Of a DNA stretch of 64,000 nt, positions 10,626 through 20,771 are shown piece after piece. The notes beneath the pieces are model-generated. The model did no database searches. It was not told where the DNA came from and saw only the letters and a program-made list of their open reading frames with translations. Each line of letters begins with the position of its first letter. Within the stretch, counting starts at the first letter, position 1. The translations under genes were made by a program, and so were the position numbers. The DNA lies in contig JAIYBZ010000037.1 of assembly GCA_027488255.1 (NCBI GenBank), positions 186,001-250,000 on the forward strand. Direction: 5' to 3'. The stretch comes from Comamonadaceae bacterium (GTDB taxonomy: Bacteria; Pseudomonadota; Gammaproteobacteria; Burkholderiales; Burkholderiaceae_C).

Positions 10626-11828
10626 GTGGCAAGCGATACACTGGTCTCCATGAATGCCAATTTGATCTTGCTCACCCTCTGCCAGGGGCTTTTCTTCACC
10701 AACAATGTGACCTTCATCGCCATCAATGGTTTGGTGGGTTTGTCTCTGGCGCCTTTGGGTTGGATGGCCACTTTGCCCGTCATGGGCTATGTGGTGGGTG
10801 GCGCGCTTTCGACCGGCTTGGTGGCCAAAAGCCAGTCGCTGTGGGGCCGCAAAGTGTCGTTTCAGCTGGGTCTGGCGGTGGCCTTTTTCTCTGCCCTCTT
10901 GGCCGCCTATGCGGCCTACAGTCACAACTTCTGGTTGCTCGTGGCGGCCACGGTCATCGCGGGTTATTACAGTGCCAACGGCCAGTTGTACCGGTTTGCT
11001 GCGGCCGAATTGGCGGCAGACCGTTTTCGTGAAAAAGCCGTCTCGTTGGTCTTGGCGGGCGGTTTGATCGGGGCCATCGTGGGGCCCAATTTGGCCTCGC
11101 GCACGCGCACGCTGTACGACACCCCGTTTTTAGGGGCTTATTTGGCCTTGGGCATCGTGGCGCTCTTGGCCATGGGGTGCATGGCCTGCATCCGATTTCC
11201 TGCCGCCCCAGCCCGCAAGACTGGCGAGAGCGCAGGACGGCCCCTGGCCGAAATCATGCGCCAGCCGGTGTTCATTGTGGCTGCGGCTGCCGCCGCGCTG
11301 AGTTATGGCGTGATGAATTTGCTGATGGCGGCCACCCCTTTGGCCATGCAGGTGTGCGGCTTCAGTTTCGACGATGCCGCGCTGGTGCTGGAGTGGCACG
11401 TGATTGGCATGTTCGCACCCGGTTTTTTCACCGGTCACTTGATCAAAAAGTTTGGCACTTTGCCGATCATGGGAGTGGGGGTGGCACTCAACTTTGCTTG
11501 CATCGCTTTGGCCCTGTCTGGGCTTGAGTTGCAGCAATTTTTGGTGGCCTTGTTTTTGCTGGGGGTGGGCTGGAACTTTTTGTTCACCGGCAGCACCACC
11601 TTGGCCCTGCAGGCCTGGACGCCCGTAGAAAAAGACCGGGGTCAAGCGGCCATTAATTTTTTTGTCTTTGCCACCATGGCCTTGACCTCATTCGCTTCCG
11701 GTGCATTGGTCACCACGCAAGGCTGGACATGGCTCAATGTGGGCTCTTTGGTGCCCGTGGCCTTGACGGCGGGTGCGTTGATTTGGAAGGCAGTCAAGCA
11801 GAAAAGCGTGTCAGCAACCAGTCCTTGA
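10626..11828 (+). CDS. MFS transporter
   Basis: ~12 hydrophobic segments, MFS-like halves. Confidence 0.8.
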   Translation: MASDTLVSMNANLILLTLCQGLFFTNNVTFIAINGLVGLSLAPLGWMATLPVMGYVVGGALSTGLVAKSQSLWGRKVSFQLGLAVAFFSALLAAYAAYSHNFWLLVAATVIAGYYSANGQLYRFAAAELAADRFREKAVSLVLAGGLIGAIVGPNLASRTRTLYDTPFLGAYLALGIVALLAMGCMACIRFPAAPARKTGESAGRPLAEIMRQPVFIVAAAAAALSYGVMNLLMAATPLAMQVCGFSFDDAALVLEWHVIGMFAPGFFTGHLIKKFGTLPIMGVGVALNFACIALALSGLELQQFLVALFLLGVGWNFLFTGSTTLALQAWTPVEKDRGQAAINFFVFATMALTSFASGALVTTQGWTWLNVGSLVPVALTAGALIWKAVKQKSVSATSP

Positions 11829-12648
11829 GGACCGCGAACACCTGGTCGGCTTCAGGGTCGTTAAAAATCTCGTGGTACATGGGCGCAAAGCACTGGGCTT
11901 GCGCCGTGTTGGCGGGAGCGCTTTGCGCAAAGCGGGCGCTGGCCTGCGCATCCACCAAGTGGTCTTGCCCGGCATACAAGAGCAATGTGGGGACCGTCCA
12001 CTGTGAGGCGTGGGCCACGGTATCGGCGCCGTTTTGCAAAATCCAAGCGGCCAAACCAGCTGAAATGCGCCGATGCACCAGCGGGTCTGCGGTGTAGGCC
12101 ATCACCACCTCAGGGTCTCGCGCGACAAACTCGGGCTTTAACCCGTTGTCCACTTGCAAATGGGGCCACACGCGCGGCAAAGTGGCCAGCAATAATTTTT
12201 GCACCCAGTTCGGCGACGCGCCCAAAGCCGGCGACGACAAAATGGCCGCGTCGACCGGCCTCAGCCCTTCGGCCAGCGTGCGTGCCACCACCAAACCACC
12301 CATGCTGTGGCCCAGCAAGATGAGCGGGCTGCTGGCCTCTGCGTTGTGCTGCCTGGTGTCGTCAATGACCCGACACAAATCGGCTTGCAAACTGCCAGGC
12401 CGCAGCAGGTCGCCACGCGCCCCATCTGAATGGCCGTGGCCTTGCTGGTCATATGCCCGCACTGAAAACCCCCAACTGTTCAAGTGCTGCGCCACACCGG
12501 CATGGCGCCCCGCGTGTTCGCCCAGCCCGTGCACCAGCAACACGGTGCCCAAGTGGTGCGGGCTTGCCACGGGCCAGTCATAAACGGCCAGCTGACCGGC
12601 TTCGCCGGGCAAATACAAAGGGGCAGACAGGGGCTGAACAGCGCGCAT
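11794..12648 (-). CDS. Alpha/beta hydrolase (monoacylglycerol lipase-like)
   Basis: VLLVHGLGEHAGRHAGVAQHLNSWGFSVRAYDQQGHGHSDG...LILLGHSMGGLVVAR. Confidence 0.88.
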   Translation of the reverse strand: MRAVQPLSAPLYLPGEAGQLAVYDWPVASPHHLGTVLLVHGLGEHAGRHAGVAQHLNSWGFSVRAYDQQGHGHSDGARGDLLRPGSLQADLCRVIDDTRQHNAEASSPLILLGHSMGGLVVARTLAEGLRPVDAAILSSPALGASPNWVQKLLLATLPRVWPHLQVDNGLKPEFVARDPEVVMAYTADPLVHRRISAGLAAWILQNGADTVAHASQWTVPTLLLYAGQDHLVDAQASARFAQSAPANTAQAQCFAPMYHEIFNDPEADQVFAVLKDWLLTRFSA

Positions 12649-12659
12649 GGCGGGGGCCT

Positions 12660-14141
12660 TCAGGGCATCCGCGCCATGACTTCGGCCACAGCTGCCGTGA
12701 GTTTTTTGGCATAAGGCACATGCAAAAACTCGTTGGGCCCGTGTGCGTTGCTCTTGGGCCCCAGCACCCCGCACACCATCATTTGTGCTTGGGGGAAGCC
12801 GGCGCTCAACATGTTCATGAGCGGAATCGTGCCGCCTTGACCGATGTAGCCAACCGGCGCGGCAAAGTGCGCTTGGCTGGCGCTGTTCAGCGCTTGCTCA
12901 AACCAAGGCAAAGTGGCCGGCGCGTTCCAACCGGTCGCGCCGCCGCTCGCTTCAAAGGTCACCTTGGCTTGATAAGGGGCGTTGTCTTCCAGCAAGGCTT
13001 TCATTTCGGCCACCGCCTGGGCTGCATCCACCAGTGGTGGCAAGCGCAGACTCAGTTTGAATGCGGTGTAGGGGCGCAGCACATTGCCTGCGTCTTTCAG
13101 GGCCGGAAAACCATCGGCACCGGTCACGCTCAAGGTGGGAGTCCATGTGCGGTTGAGCAAAGCTTGGGTCGGGTCGGTGGTGGTGGGCAAAGCAAAAGCC
13201 GTGGCTCCACCGCAGTCGTAGTGCGCCCACGGAAAGCGCTTGTAGACCTCGTCTCCCAAAATCGCCGCGGTGGCTTGGGCTTGCGCCAAGCGTTCGGCGG
13301 GCACCTCGCAGTGAAAGCTGGCGGGCAGCAAGCGACCGGTGGCGCTGTCTTCGAGTCGGTCGAGCACTTGCCGCATGATACGAAAACTGGAAGGCACCAG
13401 CCCCGAGGCATCCCCCGAGTGAATGCCTTCGGTCAGCACCTCCACCTTGAGGGTGCCGCTGGCCATGCCACGCAGGCTGGTGGTCAGCCACAGTTGGTCG
13501 TAGTTGCCGGCGCCGCTGTCCAGGCAAATCACCAGACCCACATCGCCCAATCGGGTGCGCAAGGCGTCCACATAAGGCAGCAAGTCATACGAGCCAGATT
13601 CTTCGCAAGTCTCGATCAAACCCACGATACGGGGGTGCGGTGTGTTTTGGCTTTTCAGCGCTTGAATTGCGGCCACGCTGGCGTAGACCGCATAGCCATC
13701 GTCGGCAGCTCCCCGGCCATACAGCTTGCCGTCTTCCAGCACGGGGGTCCACGGACCCAAGTCGTTGCGCCAGCCATTGAATTCGGGTTGTTTGTCCAAG
13801 TGGCCGTACATCAAGACGGTTTGGCCCGAGCCCTCACTGGCCGCGCGGGTGGCCGCCACTTCAAAGAACAAGACCGGGGTGCGCCCGGGCAGCTGAATGA
13901 TCTCCAGTTGCAGACCTTCCACCTTTTGCGCCTCAACCCACTGCGCGGCGCGGCGCAGCACCGTTTCAATGTGGCCGTGTTCTGACCATTGCGCATCGAA
14001 GGCCGGTGATTTGGCCGGAATCTCGATGTACTGCTTCAACTCGGGCAGGATGCTGCGGTCCCAGCGTTCGGTCACCTCGGTCAAGGCGCGGACGCTGTCC
14101 ATCAAGTTGGCAGGCAAATCACGGTGCAGAGGAGCGTTCAT
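12660..14141 (-). CDS. M20 family metallopeptidase
   Basis: VLMYGHLDKQPEFNGW...LYGRGAADDGYAV...LIETCEESGS; GYIGQGGTIPLMNML. Confidence 0.9.
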   Translation of the reverse strand: MNAPLHRDLPANLMDSVRALTEVTERWDRSILPELKQYIEIPAKSPAFDAQWSEHGHIETVLRRAAQWVEAQKVEGLQLEIIQLPGRTPVLFFEVAATRAASEGSGQTVLMYGHLDKQPEFNGWRNDLGPWTPVLEDGKLYGRGAADDGYAVYASVAAIQALKSQNTPHPRIVGLIETCEESGSYDLLPYVDALRTRLGDVGLVICLDSGAGNYDQLWLTTSLRGMASGTLKVEVLTEGIHSGDASGLVPSSFRIMRQVLDRLEDSATGRLLPASFHCEVPAERLAQAQATAAILGDEVYKRFPWAHYDCGGATAFALPTTTDPTQALLNRTWTPTLSVTGADGFPALKDAGNVLRPYTAFKLSLRLPPLVDAAQAVAEMKALLEDNAPYQAKVTFEASGGATGWNAPATLPWFEQALNSASQAHFAAPVGYIGQGGTIPLMNMLSAGFPQAQMMVCGVLGPKSNAHGPNEFLHVPYAKKLTAAVAEVMARMP

Positions 14142-14354
14142 TTGACAAATTCCGATCAAGAGTCAACAACAAATCCACTGTAACGGGTTTGGAAAAGTTC
14201 AGTGGCAGAATGGGCCGGCTTTGAAATTGATTTTGATCATTTCGGCAACTTGAATGCAAGTTTGCTGGTTCGTCGATTTCAAGCAGGCTGCTCCGAAGGG
14301 CGCCCCAAGAGGTGGCCGCGGGCAGGCGCTTTGCTGAGTGTCCAGGAGACCCTA

Positions 14355-15098
14355 ATGGATTCCAAGAACGCCACCCATCCGGGTCTGTATGTGTTTGAAA
14401 AGTTCGAGGCCGGAGTGATCCACCTGGACGCGCAACGCCATGTGCTGGCCATGAACGACTATGCGCGCCGTGTTTTGCCGGTGGACGCCAAGCAGCCATT
14501 TGACAAACTGGTCACCTCGTTTCACCCCGAGCGCTCTAAACCCAAAGTCAATTTTTTGCTGGACGAGGCGGCGGGTTGTCCCATGGCCAATGCGGTGCCG
14601 ATGACCATGATCATCAACATTCCTGAGCAGGTGTTGTTGATCAAAGTGAGCCGATTGGCCGATGTCAAAGGGGTGACCACGGGCTTTGCTTTGGTGTTTT
14701 ACGACGTCTCGCAAGTGGTCGGTCAAGAGTCCACCAGCGCCGAGCCCCCGGCACGCAACATGCGGCTTTCACGCATTCCCATGGTGGCCGATCAAAAAGT
14801 GTCGTTTGTGGACACCAGCGATGTGTTGAGCCTGGAGTCGCAAGCGCATTACACCCGGGTGCTGACGCGAGAGGGGTATCACTTCTGCAACTTGAGCATT
14901 GGTGATTTGGCGTTGCGGCTCGATCCGGCCCAGTTCATGCGGGTGCACCGGTGTTTCATTGTCAATTTGCAAGCCGTGCAAGCACTGGGGCGTGATGGCA
15001 GCAAAACCCACGTGATCTTGAAAGGCAAAAACAGTCCGCTGGTGCCTGTCTCGCGGGGTGAAGTGGCCCACCTGCGCAAAGCCTTGGGCTTGAGCTGA
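14355..15098 (+). CDS. rcoM: PAS-LytTR transcriptional regulator, RcoM-like heme/CO sensor
   Basis: PAS-like N-terminus with conserved FHPERSKPKVNFLL / GCPMANAVPMTMIINIPEQVLLIKVS and C-terminal LytTR domain; located immediately upstream of coxMSL; ATG preceded by CAGGAGAC. Confidence 0.85.
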   Translation: MDSKNATHPGLYVFEKFEAGVIHLDAQRHVLAMNDYARRVLPVDAKQPFDKLVTSFHPERSKPKVNFLLDEAAGCPMANAVPMTMIINIPEQVLLIKVSRLADVKGVTTGFALVFYDVSQVVGQESTSAEPPARNMRLSRIPMVADQKVSFVDTSDVLSLESQAHYTRVLTREGYHFCNLSIGDLALRLDPAQFMRVHRCFIVNLQAVQALGRDGSKTHVILKGKNSPLVPVSRGEVAHLRKALGLS

Positions 15099-15218
15099 AC
15101 CTCTGCCGCCTCCAGTGCGGCGGCTTCACTTCTTTATGGGGCCTGCACTCAGGGTTTTGCCTGATCTTCTCGCGCCCTAGGACATTCCCTGATTGCGATG
15201 GGGTGAAAGTCTGTTCAA

Positions 15219-15251
15219 TGCATTTCGTGCTCAATAAAGTGCATTTCGTGC
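15219..15251 (+). promoter_or_regulatory. Tandem direct repeat, candidate RcoM (LytTR) operator of the cox operon
   Basis: TGCATTTCGTGC at 15219-15230 and 15240-15251 (identical, 21-bp period), each followed by CAATAAA. Confidence 0.6.
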
Positions 15252-15362
15252 AATAAATAGACTAATGAATGACGATTTTGCCTAAAACCTGACTCTTTAG
15301 TAGGAATACGACTCTCCCCAATACTGTTCTCCTGTTTGAACACAAAACCACAGGAGACCCTG

Positions 15363-16226
15363 ATGATTCCACCGCGTTTTGAATACCACGCGCCCAAAAC
15401 AGTCGGCGAGGCCGTGGCCTTGCTGGGCCAATGGGGCTCAGATGCCAAGCTGCTGGCCGGCGGGCACAGCTTGTTGCCGATGATGAAGTTGCGTTTTGCG
15501 CAACCCGAGCACTTGATTGACATCAACCGAATTCCTGAACTCAAGGGCATTCGCGAAGAGGGCAACACCGTGGTCATTGGCGCCATGACGGTGGAAAACG
15601 AGTTGATCAACTCCAAAGTCTTGCAAGCCAAAGTGCCCTTGTTGTGCGAGGCCGCCAAACTGATCGCCGATCCCCAAGTGCGCAACCGCGGCACGATCGG
15701 CGGCGACATTGCGCACGGCGACCCCGGCAACGATCACCCCGCTTTGTCGATCGTGCTGGAGGCTTCGTTTGTGCTGCAAGGCCCCAACGGCCGCCGCACG
15801 GTGTCGGCCGATGGCTTCTTTTTGGGCACCTACATGACCCAGCTGGAAGAAAACGAAGTCATGTGCGAGATCCGCGTGCCCGCTTTTGCACAAGGCACCG
15901 GTTATGCCTACGAAAAACTCAAGCGCAAAACTGGCGACTGGGCGACGGCCGGCTGCGCCGTGGTTATTCGCAAAAACGGCGACCAAGTCAGCCATGTGCG
16001 CATTGCATTGACCAACGTGGCCCCCACCGCTTTGCGAGCGGAAGCCGCTGAAGCCGCATTGCTGAACAAGCCCTTCACCGCCGCCAACATCCAAGCTGCT
16101 GCGGAAGCGGCGATTGCGATATGCGATCCCGCCGAAGACCTGCGGGGCGACGTCGAATACAAAACCGCCATGGCCGGTGCCATGGTCAAACGTGCCCTGG
16201 CCAAAGCCTGGTCGCGTTGCGCTTAA
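15363..16226 (+). CDS. coxM: Aerobic CO dehydrogenase, FAD-binding medium subunit
   Basis: MIPPRFEYHAPKTVGEAVALLGQWGSDAKLLAGGHSLLPMMKLR, RNRGTIGGDIAHGDPGND. Confidence 0.93.
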   Translation: MIPPRFEYHAPKTVGEAVALLGQWGSDAKLLAGGHSLLPMMKLRFAQPEHLIDINRIPELKGIREEGNTVVIGAMTVENELINSKVLQAKVPLLCEAAKLIADPQVRNRGTIGGDIAHGDPGNDHPALSIVLEASFVLQGPNGRRTVSADGFFLGTYMTQLEENEVMCEIRVPAFAQGTGYAYEKLKRKTGDWATAGCAVVIRKNGDQVSHVRIALTNVAPTALRAEAAEAALLNKPFTAANIQAAAEAAIAICDPAEDLRGDVEYKTAMAGAMVKRALAKAWSRCA

Positions 16227-16241
16227 TGGAAGGAAATCAAC

Positions 16242-16727
16242 ATGTCTAAAAAACTCGTCACCGTTTCTGTCAATGGCAAGAAAGAAGAGAAAGCCGTTGA
16301 ACCCCGCACCCTGCTGATCCATTTCCTGCGCGAAGAACTCAACCTGACGGGCGCACACATTGGTTGCGAAACCAGCCATTGCGGCGCTTGCACCGTGGAT
16401 GTCGATGGCCAGTCCGTCAAGTCATGCACCCACTTGGCGGTGCAGTGTGACGGCTCTGAAGTGCTCACCGTGGAAGGCTTGGCCAACAAGGGCGTGCTGC
16501 ACGCCGTGCAAGAAGGCTTTTACAAAGAGCACGGCCTGCAGTGCGGCTTTTGCACACCCGGCATGTTGATGCGTGCCTACCGCTTTTTGCAAGAGAACCC
16601 CAACCCCAGCGAAGACGAAATTCGCCACGGCATGGCGGGCAATCTGTGCCGTTGCACCGGTTACCAAAACATTGTCAAAGCCGTCCAGTACGCCGCCAAA
16701 AAACTGCAAGAGCCCGTTGCGGCTTGA
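16242..16727 (+). CDS. coxS: Aerobic CO dehydrogenase, [2Fe-2S] small subunit
   Basis: [16 protein letters not shown]...[14 protein letters not shown]...[19 protein letters not shown]. Confidence 0.95.
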   Translation: MSKKLVTVSVNGKKEEKAVEPRTLLIHFLREELNLTGAHIGCETSHCGACTVDVDGQSVKSCTHLAVQCDGSEVLTVEGLANKGVLHAVQEGFYKEHGLQCGFCTPGMLMRAYRFLQENPNPSEDEIRHGMAGNLCRCTGYQNIVKAVQYAAKKLQEPVAA

Positions 16728-16755
16728 TGCGAAAACCATTTGATCGGAGACCCAC

Positions 16756-19167
16756 ATGAACGCACCGGTACAAAACGCTGAAGCCCGTGAACTCGCATTG
16801 GCGGGCATGGGCGCCTCGCGCTTGCGCAAAGAGGATGCCCGCTTTATCCAAGGCAAGGGCAATTATGTCGACGACATCAAAATGCCCGGCATGCTGCACA
16901 TGGACATCGTGCGCTCGCCCATCGCGCATGGCCGCATTGTCAAGATCAACAAAGAAGCTGCACTGGCCATGCCCGGCGTGCACGCGGTGTTGACCGCCGA
17001 CGACCTGAAGCCGCTCAAGCTGCACTGGATGCCCACCTTGGCGGGTGACGTAGCGGCCGTGTTGGCCGATGAAAAGGTCCACTTCCAAATGCAAGAAGTG
17101 GCCATCGTGATTGCCGATGACCGCTACATCGCCGCCGACGCGGTTGAGGCGGTGGAGATCGAATACGAAGAACTGCCCGTGGTGCTCGACCCCTATGCGG
17201 CGCTGCAACCCGGTGCGCCGGTGATCCGCGATGACTTGGCGGGCAAGACCGAAGGCGCCCACGGCAAGCGCGACCACCACAACCACATCTTCACCTGGGA
17301 TGCCGGTGACAAGTCGGCCGCCGATGCCGCTTTTGCCAAAGCCGAAGTCACCGTCTCGCAGCACATGCATTACCCCCGCGTGCACCCCTGCCCGCTGGAG
17401 ACTTGCGGTTGCGTGGCCTCGTTCGATCCGATCAAAGGCGACTTGACCACCTTCATCACCAGCCAAGCGCCACACGTGGTGCGCACGGTGGTGTCGATGT
17501 TGTCGGGCATTCCTGAATCGAAGGTGCGCATTGTCAGCCCCGACATTGGCGGTGGCTTTGGCAACAAAGTGGGCATCTATCCGGGTTATGTGTGTGCCAT
17601 CGTGGCCTCGATCGTGTTGGGTCGTCCCGTCAAGTGGGTGGAAGACCGCATCGAAAACATCTCGTCCACGGCCTTCGCCCGCGACTACCACATGGACGGC
17701 GAATTGGCGGCCACCGCCGACGGCAAGATCACCGGCCTGCGCGTGAACGTGGTGGCCGACCACGGCGCGTTTGACGCCTGCGCCGATCCCACCAAGTTCC
17801 CTGCCGGCATGTTCCACATTGTCTCGGGCAGCTACGACATTCCGGCGGCGCACGCCAGCGTCAAAGGGGTCTACACCAACAAGGCGCCCGGTGGCGTGGC
17901 TTACCGCTGCTCTTTCCGCGTGACCGAAGCGGTGTACCTGATCGAGCGCATGGTCGATGTGCTGGCGCAAAAACTGGGCATGGACAAAGCCGAAATCCGC
18001 GCCAAGAACTTTGTCAAGAAAGAGCAGTTCCCCTACACCAGCGCCTTCGGTTTCGAATACGACTCGGGTGACTACCACACTGCTTTGGACAAGGTGTTGG
18101 AAGCGGTGGACTACAAAGGTCTGCGTGCCGAACAAGCCGCCAAACGCGCCGACCCCAACAGCCCGACCTTGATGGGCATTGGCTTGGTCACCTTCACCGA
18201 AGTGGTCGGGGCAGGCCCCTCCAAGATGTGCGACATCTTGGGTGTGGGCATGTTCGACTCGTGTGAAATCCGCATTCACCCCACCGGCAGCGCCATTGCG
18301 CGCATGGGCACCATCACGCAAGGTCAGGGCCACCAGACCACTTACGCGCAGATCATTGCCACCGAGTTGGGTATTCCGTCTGAAGTGATTCAGGTGGAAG
18401 AAGGCGACACCAGCACGGCGCCTTATGGCTTGGGTACATACGGCTCACGCTCCACGCCCGTGGCCGGTGCCGCGATTGCCTTGGCCGCCCGCAAAATTCA
18501 TGCAAAGGCCCGCAAGATTGCCGCCCACATGCTCGAAGTCAACGAAAACGACCTCGACTGGGAAGTCGACCGCTTCAAGGTCAAGGGCGACGACAGCAAG
18601 TTCAAAACCATGGCCGAAGTGGCTTGGCAGGCTTACCACCAGCCACCCGAAGGCTTGGAGCCCGGACTGGAGGCCGTGCACTACTACGACCCACCGAACT
18701 TCACCTTCCCCTTTGGTATTTACCTGTGCGTGGTGGACATTGACCGCGCCACGGGCGAGACCAAGATCCGCCGGTTCTATGCCTTGGACGATTGCGGCAC
18801 CCGCATCAACCCGATGATCATCGACGGCCAGATCCATGGCGGTTTGACCGAAGGTTTTGCCGTGGCCATGGGCCAGCAAATGCCGTTCGATGCGCAAGGC
18901 AACTTGCTGGGCAACACCTTGATGGACTATTTCTTGCCCACCTTTGTGGAAACCCCGCACTGGGAAACCGACCACACCGTGACCCCTTCGCCGCACCATC
19001 CGCTGGGTGCCAAGGGCGTGGCCGAATCGCCGCACGTGGGCTCGATCCCCACCTTCACTTCGGCTGTGGTGGATGCGTTCTCGCATTTGGGTGTGACGCA
19101 TCTGGACATGCCACACAACGCTTTCCGCACTTGGAAAGCCTTGCGCGAAAACGGCGCAGCTTTGTAA
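16756..19167 (+). CDS. coxL: Aerobic CO dehydrogenase, molybdopterin large subunit, form I
   Basis: 803 aa; AYRCSFR active-site loop matches form I AYXCSFR; GGGFGNKVGIYPGYV; CoxL length and context. Confidence 0.96.
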   Translation: MNAPVQNAEARELALAGMGASRLRKEDARFIQGKGNYVDDIKMPGMLHMDIVRSPIAHGRIVKINKEAALAMPGVHAVLTADDLKPLKLHWMPTLAGDVAAVLADEKVHFQMQEVAIVIADDRYIAADAVEAVEIEYEELPVVLDPYAALQPGAPVIRDDLAGKTEGAHGKRDHHNHIFTWDAGDKSAADAAFAKAEVTVSQHMHYPRVHPCPLETCGCVASFDPIKGDLTTFITSQAPHVVRTVVSMLSGIPESKVRIVSPDIGGGFGNKVGIYPGYVCAIVASIVLGRPVKWVEDRIENISSTAFARDYHMDGELAATADGKITGLRVNVVADHGAFDACADPTKFPAGMFHIVSGSYDIPAAHASVKGVYTNKAPGGVAYRCSFRVTEAVYLIERMVDVLAQKLGMDKAEIRAKNFVKKEQFPYTSAFGFEYDSGDYHTALDKVLEAVDYKGLRAEQAAKRADPNSPTLMGIGLVTFTEVVGAGPSKMCDILGVGMFDSCEIRIHPTGSAIARMGTITQGQGHQTTYAQIIATELGIPSEVIQVEEGDTSTAPYGLGTYGSRSTPVAGAAIALAARKIHAKARKIAAHMLEVNENDLDWEVDRFKVKGDDSKFKTMAEVAWQAYHQPPEGLEPGLEAVHYYDPPNFTFPFGIYLCVVDIDRATGETKIRRFYALDDCGTRINPMIIDGQIHGGLTEGFAVAMGQQMPFDAQGNLLGNTLMDYFLPTFVETPHWETDHTVTPSPHHPLGAKGVAESPHVGSIPTFTSAVVDAFSHLGVTHLDMPHNAFRTWKALRENGAAL

Positions 19168-19179
19168 TCAGGAACTCAC

Positions 19180-19800
19180 ATGGAAGTCAAACTCGACAAA
19201 CAATACCCGCTCGATGTGGATGCCGCACGGGCGTGGGCCTTGCTCACCGACCTGAAGGCCACTGCGGGCTGCATGCCTGGTGCCGAGATCACCGAGCAAC
19301 TGTCGGACACGTCTTACAAAGGCGGCGTCAAAGTCAAAGTGGGTCCTGCAGTGGCCCAGTTTGGCGGCACAGTGGACGTGATCGAATCGGTGGCGGCAGA
19401 ACGCAAGATGGTGTTGCGCGGCAAAGGCGCCGACAAGGGCGGCTCTTCGGCCTCGATGGACCTGACGGCCATCATCGTCCCAGATCCGGCCAATCCGGCG
19501 CATTGCGTGCTGAACGGCCAAGCGGCGGTGATCGTGAACGGCAAGTTCGCGCAGTTTGGCGGTCGCATGATGGTGCAAGTTTCCGACATGTTGCTGGCGC
19601 AGTTTGTCGAAAACTTCCGCCAAACCGCCTTGACCTTGCCTGCTGGCGAAGGGACCGCTGTGTCTTCCGCTGCAGCAACGGCCACGGCTGCTGCCCCCGC
19701 TACGGCGGCGCCTGTGGTGGCGCGCGAAATCAACGGCCTGGCCATCTTCTGGGCTTTGCTCAAGAGTTGGTTCGGGGGTTTGATGGGCAAGAAAGCCTGA
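19180..19800 (+). CDS. coxG: SRPBCC / CO dehydrogenase subunit G family protein
   Basis: AWALLTDLKATAGCMPGAEITEQLSDTSYKGGVKVKVGPAVAQFGGTV. Confidence 0.9.
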   Translation: MEVKLDKQYPLDVDAARAWALLTDLKATAGCMPGAEITEQLSDTSYKGGVKVKVGPAVAQFGGTVDVIESVAAERKMVLRGKGADKGGSSASMDLTAIIVPDPANPAHCVLNGQAAVIVNGKFAQFGGRMMVQVSDMLLAQFVENFRQTALTLPAGEGTAVSSAAATATAAAPATAAPVVAREINGLAIFWALLKSWFGGLMGKKA

Positions 19801-19802
19801 GC

Positions 19803-20771
19803 ATGGGCCAGCCAGATACGCCCACACGCCCTGCCACCGAAGAGCGCTTGCTGCGCGAGCGTCTGCAGCGTGTCGGCTATCTGGCCGATGCCGATTTGGC
19901 CACCACCGTGTGGCTGGCTTCGGCATTGCAGCGTCCCTTGTTGATTGAAGGCGATGCCGGTGTGGGTAAAACCGCATTGGCTTCTGCTTTGGCGCGGGCC
20001 GGCAGCGAGCAAGGCGCGACCTTGGTGCGCTTGCAGTGCTTTGAAGGGCTCGATTTGGCGCAGGCCGCTTACGAGTGGAATTACGGCCGCCAACTGATGG
20101 CCATTCGCTTGAACGAGGCGGACAAAGACAGCGCGGGCAAGGTGCGTGAATCGGACATTTTTAGCCGCGAGTATTTGTTGGAGCGCCCGCTGTTGCGCGC
20201 CATCAGTCAATCGCACCCTTGCGTGCTGTTGATCGATGAAATCGACCGTGCTGATGAAGCCTTCGAGGCCTTTTTGTTGGAAGTCTTGGCCGACTACCAG
20301 ATCACCGTGCCTGAGATGGGGACGGTCAGTGCCACGCACATTCCGCAAGTCATTTTGACCAGCAATGGCACCCGCGAATTGTCCGACGCCTTGCGCCGCC
20401 GGTGCCTTTACCACTACTTGGACTATCCCTCATTGGCGCGCGAAATCGCCATCGTCAAAACCGCTTTGCCACAAGCCGACACGCGTTTGGTGGAAGAAGC
20501 GGTTGAGTTTGTACAACGCTTGCGCCGCGAAGACCTGAGCAAAATTCCTGGCATTGCCGAGACCTTGGACTGGGTATCCGCCTTGTTCAAGTTGGGTCAC
20601 CAGCACTTGCCCGAAGACATGGCTGCCGTGTTGGGCACCTTGGGCTGTTTGCTCAAGACCCGCGAAGACCGATTTGTCATGGGGCCTGACCGTCTGCGCC
20701 AATTGGTCGAAGGCCGCCGCTCGGTGGGTGTGGCCGAAAAGTCGCCCGGCTTGCATCAGGTGAGCCCATGA
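19803..20771 (+). CDS. coxD: MoxR-family AAA+ ATPase, CoxD
   Basis: Walker A IEGDAGVGKTALA, Walker B VLLIDEIDRADEAFEAFLLEVL; MoxR signature; precedes VWA protein. Confidence 0.92.
   Translation: MGQPDTPTRPATEERLLRERLQRVGYLADADLATTVWLASALQRPLLIEGDAGVGKTALASALARAGSEQGATLVRLQCFEGLDLAQAAYEWNYGRQLMAIRLNEADKDSAGKVRESDIFSREYLLERPLLRAISQSHPCVLLIDEIDRADEAFEAFLLEVLADYQITVPEMGTVSATHIPQVILTSNGTRELSDALRRRCLYHYLDYPSLAREIAIVKTALPQADTRLVEEAVEFVQRLRREDLSKIPGIAETLDWVSALFKLGHQHLPEDMAAVLGTLGCLLKTREDRFVMGPDRLRQLVEGRRSVGVAEKSPGLHQVSP

Noticed and set aside
16675-18333. 552-aa antisense ORF to coxL
   Set aside because: Shadow ORF; low-complexity HDVGH-type composition, overlaps catalytic CoxL coding
18792-19802. 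Long upstream in-frame extension of the coxD ORF
   Set aside because: Overlaps coxL/coxG in another frame with shadow composition; real start at ATG 19803
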